Shown: piece after piece, positions 32,777 through 41,163 of the stretch
How the letters are laid out: each line of letters opens with the position of its first letter
How positions within the stretch are numbered: position 1 is the stretch's first letter
Source of the DNA: CAMYOC01 sp963704875
Lineage (GTDB): Bacteria; Pseudomonadota; Gammaproteobacteria; Steroidobacterales; XN24
Length of the DNA: 64,000 nt
Assembly: GCA_963704875.1 (NCBI GenBank)
Contig: CAVPIA010000008.1
Coordinates: 1,612,001-1,676,000, forward strand
Reading direction: 5' to 3'
Translations under genes and position numbers: made by a program
Notes under the pieces: generated by a model
The model's input: the letters and a program-made list of their open reading frames with translations, nothing else
Told to the model about the DNA's origin: nothing
Databases searched by the model: none

Positions 32777-34648
32777 TCACGGGCGCCCGACCGATTGCTG
32801 CAGAATCTGATCGCGGCGCTTGAGCACGGCCTGAATCTGGGCCTTTTCCAGCAGACTGCCGAGCGTGCCGCTAAGCTGCGCATAGTCGAGATTGGCCAGA
32901 CGCTCCGCCAGCAGACCCGACACCTTCAGATCCACCTTGCGCAGATCCTGCGGTCGTCCTTTCAGGGTGCGGAATGCCCTTGAATGATCGATCAGATACA
33001 GCATCCAGTCATCGCTGGCGTAGGTAATGTTCTGCTTGGTTCGATCTTCGTTATAGATCAGCGCGTCAAAAATAAACATCAGCGGCCATTGCTCTCCGAG
33101 CGGGCACCAGCCAGTGGCAGCGAGGGATTCTTGCTCCCGTTTGAGCTCATTGATCATGTCCGGGACCCAGTATTGCAGCGAGCCGGGCGTGCCGTTGATC
33201 TCCCGCTCCACCGTCACCGGCACCATCTGCAGATCGATCAATCGATCCAGGCGGTAGGCCGCGACCTCGTGTTGCCAGCGGTCCGACAGATTGATCAGTT
33301 TGGCCTGTTGCGAGCGCCGGCTGGCGACGATATTGGTCGATTCAGTCTTGAACACCGCATCGATCTCGATGCCACCGCTGCGAAGACGAACTTTCCGGGG
33401 CTTGGTTACTCCCTCTCCGACCTCCTCAATTGAGACGATCTCGCCATTGCTGAGGATGTCTTCCAGCTGCTGATCGGTGAGCCTGTCAGGTCGATCCCCG
33501 ACGCGTCGCGGCTCGGGATGGATAGCCTGCGGGCTCTCCTGCTCGGGATACAGCACGGTGAGGGCGTGTTCCTGTTCCAGCAGGGCGGCGGCGCGGCCAT
33601 GGTAGACGGGAACCAGCATTCCGGTATCGATCAGCAGGACCGCATCATTCATCCTGCTGACCACGCGTGAGTCCGGTGTCGGGGTGTGGCCCAGAACTGC
33701 CCGCTGCGCATCCTGTGCCTCGAGCACACGATTGACCCGAAATACCTCGAAATTTTCATTGCACCAGGCGGTGCCGCGAAACCACAGTGGTCCGTCGGCG
33801 GTGAATACCGGAGATTCGCTGGCGCTGCCAAGTTCGCTGGCGGCCGCGAGCAGATCCGGATCGGTGGTCTCGGCGGCCAGTGCGGGCCTTGCGGAAAACG
33901 GCGTCGTCTCATTCAACACCCCCGCATCCCTGAGCGTCGTCCAGGCAGAGGCATAACGTGCCAGATCAGCACTCAGCTGGCGGTTGATCGTCGCCAGGTC
34001 GCCGCCGGCGAGGTCATCGGATACACCGCCGTGGACGAACAACATGCCGTTGACAACAATCGCGACGGGTCGATCAAGGGTCCAGGCGCCGTAGCGGCCG
34101 TCCGCGGCGAAAAAAGCCTGATGACCGAAATATCCCGGCGGAAATTTCTGCTCGAAAGCGGCCCGGGCCACGTCACCATCGACGAGGTTTTCATACGCGA
34201 GGAAGCGTTGGTAGGCGGCTTGCCGGCGCGCCGGATCCTCGACGTCAATATAACTGGCAAACTCCTCGACAGAGACATATTCCAGCTCTCCCGAAACCTG
34301 CATTGCATCATGATTCCCCAGCAGCACATGGATCTGCCCGCCCGCCGCGGCGGCTTGCGGCTGCAATGCCATGAACAGCTCGATGACCTCCCGCGAACGC
34401 GCGCCGCGGTCCACCAGGTCGCCAACGCTGACCAGGTGAGTCTTGCCTCCGGTCCAGCGCAATTGATCGTCGATGATTCCGGCCTGCTTCAGGATGCCGG
34501 TCAATTGATCATAGGCACCGTGCACATCGCCGACGGCTACCACCCGCTCGACATCTTCCCAGCGCCAGTCTTGTGTCGCTGCATGACTGAACTGCGCCGC
34601 CAGCAGCAGCACTGAGAGAAGCACGCAACGCATGATGATTTTCGCCAT
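32777..34648 (-). CDS. exported metallophosphoesterase fused to a kinase-fold domain
   Basis: 623 residues, ATG 34648 with GGAG eight nt upstream and a signal peptide ending QFSHAATQ. Residues ~30-360 are a PPP-type calcineurin phosphoesterase: GDVHG, GDLVDRG, LLGNHD and later VLGHTPTPDSRVV supply the two-metal site. Residues ~410-615 look like a HipA/PI3-4-kinase/Fam20-like fold: AVFKTES with a candidate ATP-binding Lys, RWQHEVAAYRLDRL with a helix-C Glu, VPVTVER, DALIYNEDRTKQN as catalytic loop, and YLIDHSRAF as the metal-binding equivalent of DFG. A phosphatase and a kinase in one exported chain is unusual. Both halves appear intact. The kinase call is from motif order only. Confidence 0.75.
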   Translation of the reverse strand: MAKIIMRCVLLSVLLLAAQFSHAATQDWRWEDVERVVAVGDVHGAYDQLTGILKQAGIIDDQLRWTGGKTHLVSVGDLVDRGARSREVIELFMALQPQAAAAGGQIHVLLGNHDAMQVSGELEYVSVEEFASYIDVEDPARRQAAYQRFLAYENLVDGDVARAAFEQKFPPGYFGHQAFFAADGRYGAWTLDRPVAIVVNGMLFVHGGVSDDLAGGDLATINRQLSADLARYASAWTTLRDAGVLNETTPFSARPALAAETTDPDLLAAASELGSASESPVFTADGPLWFRGTAWCNENFEVFRVNRVLEAQDAQRAVLGHTPTPDSRVVSRMNDAVLLIDTGMLVPVYHGRAAALLEQEHALTVLYPEQESPQAIHPEPRRVGDRPDRLTDQQLEDILSNGEIVSIEEVGEGVTKPRKVRLRSGGIEIDAVFKTESTNIVASRRSQQAKLINLSDRWQHEVAAYRLDRLIDLQMVPVTVEREINGTPGSLQYWVPDMINELKREQESLAATGWCPLGEQWPLMFIFDALIYNEDRTKQNITYASDDWMLYLIDHSRAFRTLKGRPQDLRKVDLKVSGLLAERLANLDYAQLSGTLGSLLEKAQIQAVLKRRDQILQQSVGRP

Positions 34649-34830
34649 CGATGTCTCCGGAATGCGGAATCGCCGGCTGTCTAGCCGCGCGAACCATGGA
34701 ACATGGACACTAGCGTAGGCGAGCGGGCGCCGTCAGACCAGCCCCGGACTGCGTTATGATGCGCGCGGTGACTGCGTCATGCAGACATATTCGACCCGGT
34801 GCTCAGCGCAAACAAGCGGAGATTCAGTTA

Positions 34831-35238
34831 ATGATGGATAGAACGTCAGGTCTTTCAGCGCAGCTCGCGCCGATGCTGTTGGCGATGTTGGTAGTGACGC
34901 TCGCTGGCTGCGCGCTTGAAGAGCAATCCCGCGCCGATTTCGAGCGGCATAACCAGAGCATCCTGCGCGACTCTTATACCAATCCGGACGTGCTGGTGTT
35001 CGAAGCCAAGGCGGGTGCAGCGATGCCAGCAGATAGCAAGAGCGCCGAAGCCACGCGCATGCAATGGCTCGACGCCTGGCTGACCCAGCGCAAGCTATGT
35101 CCGGCCGGTCATGAAATCGTCTCCCGGCAAGCTATTGCGCCGGGTGAACCAAACTTCCATGACATGAATCTGCGCTACCTGGTGCGTTGTACCGATCAGC
35201 CGGCGCCTGAGGCCTCAGAGTCGCCGACGTCCAGATAG
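34831..35238 (+). CDS. small lipoprotein of unknown function
   Basis: About 135 residues from ATG 34831 (ATG 34834 is equally possible), behind a GCGGAG Shine-Dalgarno. Earlier in-frame codons precede this site. The leader LLAMLVVTLAGC ends in a lipobox, so the mature protein starts at Cys and is membrane anchored. The mature part has no recognised domain; it contains two further cysteines (KLCPAG, LVRCTD) that may form a disulfide, and a proline/serine-rich end. Downstream is a TAGCCAGGG...CCCTGGCTA inverted repeat facing the solute-binding protein gene. Confidence 0.7.
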   Translation: MMDRTSGLSAQLAPMLLAMLVVTLAGCALEEQSRADFERHNQSILRDSYTNPDVLVFEAKAGAAMPADSKSAEATRMQWLDAWLTQRKLCPAGHEIVSRQAIAPGEPNFHDMNLRYLVRCTDQPAPEASESPTSR

Positions 35239-35264
35239 GCACCGGTATGCAGATTGCTGACTGA

Positions 35265-35319
35265 TAGCCAGGGCTAACTAATTTACCGACCTGCCGACAA
35301 CGCCTGCCGACCCTGGCTA
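35265..35319. repeat. long-loop inverted repeat between convergent genes
   Basis: TAGCCAGGG (35265-35273) and CCCTGGCTA (35311-35319) form a perfect 9-bp stem with a 37-nt loop. The loop contains the direct repeat CCTGCCGAC twice. The right arm includes the stop codon of the minus-strand gene. It might terminate or stabilise both convergent transcripts; no T-run is visible. Confidence 0.4.
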
Positions 35320-36129
35320 CTGTAGATACAGGCCCGTGATCTCGTCGTATTGGCCGCTTTCGCGCAATCCTGCAAGCGCCGCATCAAAACGCGCGACGAC
35401 ATCTTCCGGGACTGACTCCCGGCTGAACATCAGGCGAACCTCTCCGCCGCTGGACAGGTCCAGCGGGTGCAGTGCTATCTGCTGTTCCAGGCCGCGGCGA
35501 CGGATGATGGCGGTGCCAACCACCACATCTTCCAGATAGGCATCGATCACGCCGTCGAGCAGACGGGTAGTGTGAATCTCCCCCAGTTCGGCGCCGACAA
35601 ATTGTTCCGAATACGCTGGATCGGCTTGCAATGCCTGCACTTCGGGTCCGTAAATATAGTCGTCGGTAAAACCTATCTTCATGCCCGCCTGCAGCATCGC
35701 GGCGAGCGAGTCAGAGGGATAATCCGCTGCCTCGCCGCGGCGCAGGAACAAACCGAAAGTCTCGTCGCGATAAGGATCAGAGAACCGCGCGAACACTTCG
35801 CGCTCCGGCGTCAGCGTGGCCCCGCTTATCAGGTCGATTTCGCCGCGGCGGACTCTGCCCAGCAGGCTGGACCAGTGGTCGCGTTCGAATGACACAGAGC
35901 AACCGGCACCGGCGGCCATCGCCCGTATCAGGTCAATATCCATGCCCTGCATATTTCCCCTGGGATCCATGTAGTGATATGGCTCCCAGGGGTCCCAGCC
36001 CATGGTCAACTCGCACTGGGTCACTACCGCATCGGGCGGCACCTGAGCTTCACGGGCAGATTCGCGCTCGCAAGCCGCAAGCAACAGACTTGCGACCAAC
36101 AATGAGAAAACCAGGAAAGCGCGTTTCAT
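35317..36129 (-). CDS. family-3 extracellular solute-binding lipoprotein
   Basis: 270 residues from ATG 36129, behind a GGGGG-rich Shine-Dalgarno. The signal sequence FLVFSLLVASLLLAAC ends in a lipobox. The mature protein matches the polar amino-acid solute-binding fold (SBP_bac_3): GMDIDLIRAMAAGAGCSVSFERDHWSSLLGRVRRGEIDLISGATLTPEREVFARFSDPY, ending DEITGLYLQ. Such proteins bind amino acids or small acids in the periplasm and feed an ABC permease or a sensor. No permease or ATPase gene is adjacent, so it may be an orphan receptor-type component. Confidence 0.82.
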   Translation of the reverse strand: MKRAFLVFSLLVASLLLAACERESAREAQVPPDAVVTQCELTMGWDPWEPYHYMDPRGNMQGMDIDLIRAMAAGAGCSVSFERDHWSSLLGRVRRGEIDLISGATLTPEREVFARFSDPYRDETFGLFLRRGEAADYPSDSLAAMLQAGMKIGFTDDYIYGPEVQALQADPAYSEQFVGAELGEIHTTRLLDGVIDAYLEDVVVGTAIIRRRGLEQQIALHPLDLSSGGEVRLMFSRESVPEDVVARFDAALAGLRESGQYDEITGLYLQ

Positions 36130-36265
36130 TGCTTCATCCCCCTTTGATGTCATGGGTGGACTTACTGCATGGCGGGCCCGATCAGGCGTTTGCCCACCAT
36201 CGTCGCTGCTTTTGAATCAGTATAGGTGACCGGTAGCGGTCAGACCGTGGTGATGCTGGTCTATG

Positions 36266-38035
36266 CTAGTCGAGCGCCTGATAGTGGACCATGTAGTAGA
36301 GATAAGGACTTGCGGAGCGCAGCCGGTCGGCGAGGCGGCCATGCAGATCGGGGTCCCATACCGCATATTGGTCAATAAAGCGGGTCGCCTGCGCTGCATC
36401 GCCGTCTTCCTGGATCCGCAAAACTTCCGCCAGCATCGATGCAACGGTGTCGTGATACAGCGCGTAATCCAGATCCAGCCGCCGGCCGTCGAAGCGCAGC
36501 AGACCGCTTTCGAGGAAGAAGTTCATCTGCATCAATTGCATGGTCTGATAAGACTGCTCGCGACGCGGCTCAACCCGCTGCAACACCCGGCGGATGCCGG
36601 CCGCATACATGGCTTTCAGGGTGCGCTCGTCAATCAACTCCTGTGCGCGCAACTGACGGGCGACAAACAGCGCCACCAGGTCTGATTTCAACTCCTCGTA
36701 GAGGTCTCCCCAGGGGCTGAGCGCGGGACCGAGATCCCGACCGTCATGGGTATTGGCGACGCCAAGATAGTGACCGATTTCGTGCCAAAGCGTCCGGTAG
36801 TAGGCGCCCTCCGGCTGCAGATCTGCGGCCAGCGCGTTGCCAACGGCCGCCGTATACACTGCCAGGCTGTCCGCAAACAGCTCCGGGTTGGTGAGGATAT
36901 TGCCGCGCAGCAATATGGTCCGCCCATACTTTCGCGCATGGCTGGGTTCGTTTGGCAGGATAGTGGCGGTATTGGTGCCGCGGGCCTGGCCAAAGTCCGC
37001 GATCACCTCGTAAGCGCCCACCGGGATGCGGTTACGCACCTGTCTCTCGGCCCTTTGCGGCAGCATGTCCTGCAGTTCCTGAATACTGCCTATCGCCTGT
37101 TGCAGTTCCGCGGTCTTGTCCAGATCGCGCACCAGCAGACTGAGTGAAAAAAATGTGCGTACGCCGAACAAGGCGTCGTCGTAACTCTCGTAGCTGCCGA
37201 TCTGAGCATTGAGCCGGCGAAAATCCCCGCTGACCCAGGCCGCATCACCGGCCTCATAGTTGTCGCTGAGCAGGTCCCTGGCGCGCAAAATCAGATATGC
37301 AGACAGATCGGGGTCAATTTCGCTGACGTCCGTCGCTGCCTGGTTGAGCAGTTCATAGACCTGCATCATCCTGGGCGCCCAGCGCAGGGAGTAGGGCAGA
37401 GCGTAAAATCCGGCATCATCGCTGCCCTCGCGCAGGCTGAGCAAGCGCTCGCGCAAACCCGGGTGCAGGCGGTCGATGGTTGGGTATTGATCCAGTCGCG
37501 CAAGGTCATTGTCGAGGTTCGGGCGGTTGGTTTCGCGCACAACGGTGCGCAGCCCCATCAGGCCCGGCTCCAGCTGCGGACGGCTCGCAAGCAACGCTGC
37601 CAGCGGCTCCCGTTGCAGGCCCCATGGATAGACATTGCGGCCTGGTTCCGGGGACGCAACCGGCAGGAATGGCACTCTGCGGTTGTCCAGTGTCGTCGCG
37701 ATGGGTCCGCGGAACATGTAATACAGCTGGCTGAGCGCCGCGACCTGCGGTCTGCCAGGATCCATGGATTCCAGCGTCGCCAGCGCATCCAGCGCCTGCG
37801 GATGGATCGAATCCAGGTACATCTCCTGAAACAGTCTCCCGACCGCGATCAATTTCGCCGCTGCCGCCTGTTCTCCGTTGCTGAGCGCACCGAGATCCGG
37901 GTCCAGATGGACATGCCGGGTCTTGTCCAGCACCGCATTGGCCTGCTTCAGAGTCCAGTTGCCGGCTGGCAGCGGCTCAGTGGCGTGCAGCAACGGCGGG
38001 GCCATCAGGATCAGCAGGAGTATCGCAGGGCGCAT
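36266..38035 (-). CDS. exported M49-like (dipeptidyl peptidase III-like) metallopeptidase
   Basis: 589 residues with a signal peptide (AILLLILMAPPLLHATE). The catalytic part contains WHEIGHYLGVAN with zinc ligands His418 and His422, and EELKSDLVALF about 25 residues later with the third ligand Glu, plus the M49-type segment TILPNEPSHARKYGRTILLRGNI. Dipeptidyl peptidase III proper has a six-residue HExxGH; here a canonical five-residue HExxH is present, as in some bacterial M49-like proteins. Predicted to cut oligopeptides in the periplasm. Divergent from hemN with an FNR-type box between them. Confidence 0.7.
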   Translation of the reverse strand: MRPAILLLILMAPPLLHATEPLPAGNWTLKQANAVLDKTRHVHLDPDLGALSNGEQAAAAKLIAVGRLFQEMYLDSIHPQALDALATLESMDPGRPQVAALSQLYYMFRGPIATTLDNRRVPFLPVASPEPGRNVYPWGLQREPLAALLASRPQLEPGLMGLRTVVRETNRPNLDNDLARLDQYPTIDRLHPGLRERLLSLREGSDDAGFYALPYSLRWAPRMMQVYELLNQAATDVSEIDPDLSAYLILRARDLLSDNYEAGDAAWVSGDFRRLNAQIGSYESYDDALFGVRTFFSLSLLVRDLDKTAELQQAIGSIQELQDMLPQRAERQVRNRIPVGAYEVIADFGQARGTNTATILPNEPSHARKYGRTILLRGNILTNPELFADSLAVYTAAVGNALAADLQPEGAYYRTLWHEIGHYLGVANTHDGRDLGPALSPWGDLYEELKSDLVALFVARQLRAQELIDERTLKAMYAAGIRRVLQRVEPRREQSYQTMQLMQMNFFLESGLLRFDGRRLDLDYALYHDTVASMLAEVLRIQEDGDAAQATRFIDQYAVWDPDLHGRLADRLRSASPYLYYMVHYQALD

Positions 38036-38067
38036 TATTGGTATCCTCCGTCGGACCGCGGGTCTCG

Positions 38068-38081
38068 CTGATGTAAATCAA
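38068..38081 (+). promoter_or_regulatory. FNR/Anr-type binding site upstream of hemN
   Basis: CTGAT-GTAA-ATCAA matches the FNR consensus TTGAT-N4-ATCAA at nine of ten positions. It lies about 119 bp before the HemN start and 33 bp before the divergent peptidase start. HemN is the oxygen-independent enzyme for a haem step, so oxygen-responsive control is expected on biological grounds. The function of this site is predicted. Confidence 0.6.
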
Positions 38082-38199
38082 TGACGTGCGCGCCGAAAAC
38101 CGCTATTTTCGTTTCTTACCTTATACCCGACCCGGGGCGATGGCAGCACGGGGTGTGGTGTTCGCAAGTGGACAACAGCCGTCAGTGAGTAGCAGATCG

Positions 38200-39588
38200 A
38201 TGCAGCGATTCGAGTTCGACAGTGACCTGGTTCAGCGTTATGACGGCCCGGGGCCCCGGTATACCTCATACCCGACCGCAGTACAGTTCCACGAGGGATT
38301 CGGCGCTGACGATTATGCCCGGCTGGCGCGGCTGAGCAACGAAGGCGACACGGTCAAACCGCTGTCGCTATACGCCCACATACCGTTTTGTCATTCGCTC
38401 TGCTACTACTGTGCCTGCCACAAGATCGTCACCCGGACACCGGGTGTTGCGGATCAATATCTGGGTTATCTGTTCCGTGAAGCCGCGATGCACGCCGAGC
38501 TCTACGATGCGTCCCGGCCGGTCCGTCAGCTGCATCTCGGCGGCGGCACGCCCACCTATCTGACCGACGAGCAGCTGCAGCGGCTTATGACGGGTCTTGG
38601 GGAGCACTTTTCCCTGCTGACCGAAGGTGATCGCGAGTATTCGATCGAAATCGATCCGCGTACGACCGGGCCGGAGACCATACCGGTGCTCGCCAGGCTG
38701 GGTTTCAATCGGCTGAGTATGGGTATTCAGGACTTTGATCCGAGAGTCCAGCAGGCGGTAAATCGGGTGCAGGCGCCGGATCACACCCTTGGTTTGCTGC
38801 GACAGGCCAGGGATGAGGGCTTTCTGTCGGTCTCAGTCGACCTGATCTATGGTTTGCCATTCCAGAACATGAAGCGTTTCCAGCAGACCCTGGAGATGGT
38901 CGTGGGAGCGAGGCCGGATCGCATTGCCACCTATAACTACGCGCACCTGCCGCGCATGGTCAAAGCGCAGCGACTGATCCGGGAGGACGATCTGCCGACC
39001 CCGGAGGAGAAACTCGAACTGCTGACCGGAACCGTAGATTTCCTGACCTGCAGTGGATACGAGTACATCGGCATGGACCACTTTGCGCTGCCGGAGGACG
39101 AACTGGTCAAGGCGCGCGACGCCGGCACGCTGCACCGGAATTTCCAGGGCTATTCCACGCATTCGGATTGCGATCTGGTTGCGCTTGGGGTGAGTTCGAT
39201 CGGCAAGCTGGATACTTGCTATAGCCAGAATCTGAAACAACGCAAGGACTACTATGAGGCCATCGACGCCGGAAAATTGCCGATCTACCGCGGTGTGGAG
39301 CTCAATCAGGACGATGTGCTGCGTCGTTCAGTGATCCAGAGCACGATGTGTCAGGACGTGGTCGATATGGAGGCGTTTTCCGGCAGGTTCGACATTGATT
39401 TTCGTGACTACTTCGCCGCGGCGCTGGATATGCTCAAGCCAATGGAAGGCGATGGTCTGGTGTCGCTGGACGAGCGCTATATCCGGGTAACGCCAAAAGG
39501 GCGTTTTCTGCTGCGGCCGGTGGCGATGTGTTTTGACGCTTATCTGCAGGACAGCGCCAGTCCCGGCCGTTTTTCGAAGGTCATTTGA
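38200..39588 (+). CDS. hemN: oxygen-independent coproporphyrinogen III oxidase
   Basis: 462 residues from ATG 38200; an in-frame upstream start would add 38 unconserved residues. Radical SAM enzyme that converts coproporphyrinogen III to protoporphyrinogen IX in haem synthesis. The iron-sulfur cluster Cys64, Cys68 and Cys71 lie in IPFCHSLCYYCACH. The start RYDGPGPRYTSYPTAVQFH, the LGGGTPTYL segment, and GYEYIGMDHFALP are HemN signatures, and they separate it from HemW-type proteins. Length matches the family. A FNR-type box precedes it. Confidence 0.96.
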   Translation: MQRFEFDSDLVQRYDGPGPRYTSYPTAVQFHEGFGADDYARLARLSNEGDTVKPLSLYAHIPFCHSLCYYCACHKIVTRTPGVADQYLGYLFREAAMHAELYDASRPVRQLHLGGGTPTYLTDEQLQRLMTGLGEHFSLLTEGDREYSIEIDPRTTGPETIPVLARLGFNRLSMGIQDFDPRVQQAVNRVQAPDHTLGLLRQARDEGFLSVSVDLIYGLPFQNMKRFQQTLEMVVGARPDRIATYNYAHLPRMVKAQRLIREDDLPTPEEKLELLTGTVDFLTCSGYEYIGMDHFALPEDELVKARDAGTLHRNFQGYSTHSDCDLVALGVSSIGKLDTCYSQNLKQRKDYYEAIDAGKLPIYRGVELNQDDVLRRSVIQSTMCQDVVDMEAFSGRFDIDFRDYFAAALDMLKPMEGDGLVSLDERYIRVTPKGRFLLRPVAMCFDAYLQDSASPGRFSKVI

Positions 39589-39613
39589 CTCGCCACGGCG
39601 AGCCTGAGCGCGA

Positions 39614-39994
39614 ATGTATCCGGCGCTAAAACATCTGCATGTCACCTGTGCGGCGCTCAGCCTGGGTTTGTTCCTGTTGCGCGGCTGGTGGATGGTCCGT
39701 TTTCCGGCCCGTCTGCAACGGCGCTGGGTGCGGGTCCTGCCGCATGTTATCGACACGGTCTTGCTGGCGAGCGCGATCGCGCTGATGTTTGTGATCCGGC
39801 AATGGCCGTTCTATCAGGACTGGCTGACCGCCAAGGTCATCGGGCTGGTGGTCTATATCGCACTGGGGACGATAGCGCTGAAGCGCGGGCGCACCATGCA
39901 GGTGCGCGTTTTGGCCTTTATCGCCGCGGTGGCGGTATTCCTGTGGATCGTTGCCACCGCCCGATTGCATACACCGTGGGTGCCGGACGTCTGA
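39614..39994 (+). CDS. SirB2-family membrane protein
   Basis: 126 residues, 25 bp after hemN and probably cotranscribed. It has four predicted membrane helices and the SirB2-like start YPALKHLHVTCAALSLGLFLLRGWWM with HVxxAxLS-type spacing, then LPHVIDTVLL and TAKVIGLVVYIALGTIALKRG. SirB2 proteins are inner-membrane proteins of poorly known function, often near translation-release or haem genes. Confidence 0.88.
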   Translation: MYPALKHLHVTCAALSLGLFLLRGWWMVRFPARLQRRWVRVLPHVIDTVLLASAIALMFVIRQWPFYQDWLTAKVIGLVVYIALGTIALKRGRTMQVRVLAFIAAVAVFLWIVATARLHTPWVPDV

Positions 39995-40051
39995 TCCGTA
40001 TTGTGCTGGCCAGGCGCTGGCCAGGCGTTACCAGCCGCATCGTTAATCCTG

Positions 40052-40594
40052 TTAGCGAGGACTTTCGACCCCGGTCTCTCGATTATTGACCGAGGCATGG
40101 TGCACGAGATCGCCGGCGCGGATGCCCAGTCGCTGACAGCTGCCGCCGAGAAGTTCCAGCACAAAACGTACCGGACCTGCCGAAACGATGGGTGTGCGTG
40201 TATACGGCACGGTCTGTTCGGCGATATTGCTGATCGTGCCATCCTCGCGGATAAACAACATATCCAGAGGCAGAGCCGTGTTACGCATCCACATGCTGAC
40301 CGGCCGGGTTTCACCAAAATCGAACAACATCCCCTGGTTTTCGTCCATTTCGGTGACGAACATCAGACCGCGGGCCGTTTGTGCTGGCGTCGATGCGAGC
40401 AGGACAACGAAGTCATAACGTTGACCGTCGGCCGCCTCGATGGTCAGTTCAGATTCCGGCAAATCGGGCAAACCGGCGGCCCATGCCTGTGCGCTCAGAC
40501 AACTGCAGCCAAGCAGCAGCCAGATCAGAAAAATGTTGCGTGCGCGGGGAATGTGAACCATACGGGCAGGTGACCTCAATGCCGGGTGAGTCAT
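40052..40594 (-). CDS. DUF192 family exported protein
   Basis: 180 residues (ATG 40561 would give 169). A signal peptide, IFLIWLLLGCSCLSAQAWA, is followed by the DUF192 core: ARGLMFVTEMDENQGMLFDFGETRPVSMWMRNTALPLDMLFI and a GSCQRLGIRAGDLV end. DUF192 proteins are small beta-barrel-like periplasmic proteins of unknown role. Convergent to the SirB2 gene. Confidence 0.88.
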   Translation of the reverse strand: MTHPALRSPARMVHIPRARNIFLIWLLLGCSCLSAQAWAAGLPDLPESELTIEAADGQRYDFVVLLASTPAQTARGLMFVTEMDENQGMLFDFGETRPVSMWMRNTALPLDMLFIREDGTISNIAEQTVPYTRTPIVSAGPVRFVLELLGGSCQRLGIRAGDLVHHASVNNRETGVESPR

Positions 40595-40934
40595 AAACAG
40601 ACCGCTGGAATCGGGGTCCGGCTGTTTATCCTACTCTGGTCCGCAGCGCGGCCAAAATAGCCGCCTCTGGCCGCCGGGTTTTGGCGCCGTGTTGATGAAT
40701 CGAGGCAGTCTGGAGATCGGATTTTGCACTGCAAAATGCCGGTTTGAGTGAGCTGCTGAGGCATCCGTGCAGCAATCTTGCGGCCCCAAGTTATTGAAAA
40801 AAAAGAAAGACTCTAATTCGCGGCAGACCCTTATAGGCATTTTTCAAAGAAACGGGCTATGCTTTGAGGCCGCATCGAGAGCGGGCGGCGCCGGCACAGT
40901 TCGCTCTGACCGCCGGACCCGCTCCACAATCAAT

Positions 40935-41060
40935 GGCGGACCGGTCACCCGCAACCCCGGGTCAAGAAGGGGTTCTTGCGAGGTGAGCGCCCAGCCCCGG
41001 CAACGGGGCGGCGAAGGCTGTCTTATCTCCGTGTTCCCGGAACGCGGCGACCGGTCCGCC
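40935..41060 (+). ncRNA. candidate structured small RNA
   Basis: A perfect 12-bp closing stem (40935-40946 with 41049-41060) encloses three hairpins: AACCCC/GGGGTT at 40953-40974, extended by CGC/GCG; GCCCCG closing a GCAA tetraloop at 40994-41009; and CCGTGTTC/GAACGCGG at 41029-41047 with one G-T pair. The GNRA tetraloop and the G-T pair both favour the plus strand. It looks like a four-way junction. I could not match it to 6S, SRP, tmRNA, RNase P or a known riboswitch. No clear promoter or terminator was found, so the RNA status is unproven. Confidence 0.5.
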
Positions 41061-41112
41061 ACCTTCTTATGTTCAATCGCGACAGTGGTTTGTGCCCCGG
41101 GTGGGTAACAAC

Positions 41113-41138
41113 GGCCGGTAACAGTGGCCGGCAACAGG
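41113..41138 (+). repeat. 13-bp tandem duplication
   Basis: Two adjacent units, GGCCGGTAACAGT and GGCCGGCAACAGG, differ at two positions, and a third partial copy GGCCG follows. It lies between the structured element and the MarR stop codon. No function assigned. Confidence 0.7.
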
Positions 41139-41163
41139 GGCCGCCAGATGACCGTGCCCCGGT

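Larger units (their letters stand above)
40595..41163. other. 569-bp intergenic region without a convincing gene
   Basis: The sequence between the DUF192 and MarR genes has no open frame with family-like composition. Its left part (40780-40865) is AT-rich, with an A8 run, and TATGCT at 40858-40863 could be a weak -10 element. The right part holds a strongly base-paired element (40935-41060) described separately, then a 13-bp tandem repeat, GGCCGGTAACAGT and GGCCGGCAACAGG, at 41113-41138. Confidence 0.7.

Noticed and set aside
40935..41060. 6S RNA, SRP RNA, tmRNA, RNase P RNA or a SAM/cobalamin-type riboswitch
   Set aside because: I could not find the conserved sequences of any of these, and the element is not directly in front of a gene in the favoured orientation.
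40767..41108. A 113-residue plus-strand open frame in the DUF192-MarR gap
   Set aside because: The translation is Arg/Gly-rich with no domain, no Shine-Dalgarno and crosses the strongly paired element; it looks like GC-driven chance.
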